This document shows positions 63,909 through 64,000 of a stretch of DNA of 64,000 bases, piece after piece. Within the stretch, counting starts at the first letter, position 1. The number at the start of each line of letters is the position of its first letter. A program made the position numbers and the translations under genes. The stretch is from Pseudalgibacter alginicilyticus (GTDB taxonomy: Bacteria; Bacteroidota; Bacteroidia; Flavobacteriales; Flavobacteriaceae), in the NCBI RefSeq assembly GCF_001310225.1, contig NZ_CP012898.1, positions 1,178,001 to 1,242,000 on the forward strand. The letters run 5' to 3'. The notes beneath the pieces were generated by a model. That model made no database searches. It was not told the origin of the DNA and saw only the letters and a program-made list of their open reading frames with translations.

Positions 63909-64000
63909 ACATATTAAAACACAAAATTGTGTTTTTATTAAGGTTACATCAATTATTTACTAAAAAAATCTCTTTTTTTAATGGCACACTTTACAGTCAG

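Noticed and set aside
1-64000. CRISPR array, rRNA operon, or complete insertion sequence
   Set aside because: I saw no regularly spaced repeats, no rRNA-like sequence, and no transposase with both ends intact in the window.

Overview
The window looks like chromosome from a marine-type member of the Flavobacteriaceae (Bacteroidota). The DNA is AT-rich. Shine-Dalgarno-like sites are scarce, and gene content is typical of the family: class II ribonucleotide reductase, type III and eukaryote-type (GSII) glutamine synthetases next to each other, a Rho with a long N-terminal insert, DUF4293, DUF3078, DUF1599 and BT_3928-type proteins, and IntDOT-like recombinases. No species can be named from the sequence alone.

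Region A (1-13,700) is an accessory carbohydrate locus. It holds a Na+/solute symporter cut by the window start, two GH95-family glycosidases (2737-5190 and 9483-11924), a 957-residue lipoprotein of no recognised family with an alpha/alpha-toroid-like core (5192-8065), a LacI-type repressor (12406-13422), a decayed third GH95 copy (1950-2715) and a truncated IS1595-type transposase. Three operator clusters built on the same element (core CGAAAACG plus GATACCG) lie in front of the symporter, the 957-residue gene and the second GH95 gene. This defines a small local regulon, probably run by the adjacent LacI protein and probably serving uptake and trimming of an L-fucose- or L-galactose-containing glycan. 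No susC/susD pair is visible.

Region B (13,700-18,150) is mobile-element debris: a zinc-finger protein, an unknown protein, two different tyrosine recombinases, and between them the 3' 43 nt of a tRNA-Met gene. The stop codon of the second recombinase lies inside that tRNA fragment, so it is an integration end. A complete tRNA-Arg(ACG) then marks the return to stable chromosome.

Region C (18,280-28,800) is an RND tripartite efflux operon (TolC, lipoprotein adaptor, RND pump, small PII-like protein) followed on the same strand by a sulfur module: DUF2892 protein, Cys-rich Crp/Fnr regulator, two YeeE/YedE-type proteins, TauE/SafE permease and an ETHE1-like metallo-beta-lactamase/rhodanese fusion.

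Region D (28,900-64,000) is mainly housekeeping: clpS, prmA, an OprO/P-like porin, a minus-strand tpiA operon, folP, cdaA (c-di-AMP synthase), an ABC exporter with truA, rho, a GH43 enzyme, hisS, fabH, htpG, FKBP-type isomerases, nrdJ, a purM-like gene, and the divergent GSIII/GSII pair. A likely unannotated small RNA with its own terminator sits between hisS and fabH (about 48,590-48,700). The strongest leads are the operator regulon with the unclassified 957-residue protein, the two GH95 enzymes that depart from the family's catalytic pattern, the recombinase/tRNA junction and the candidate small RNA.
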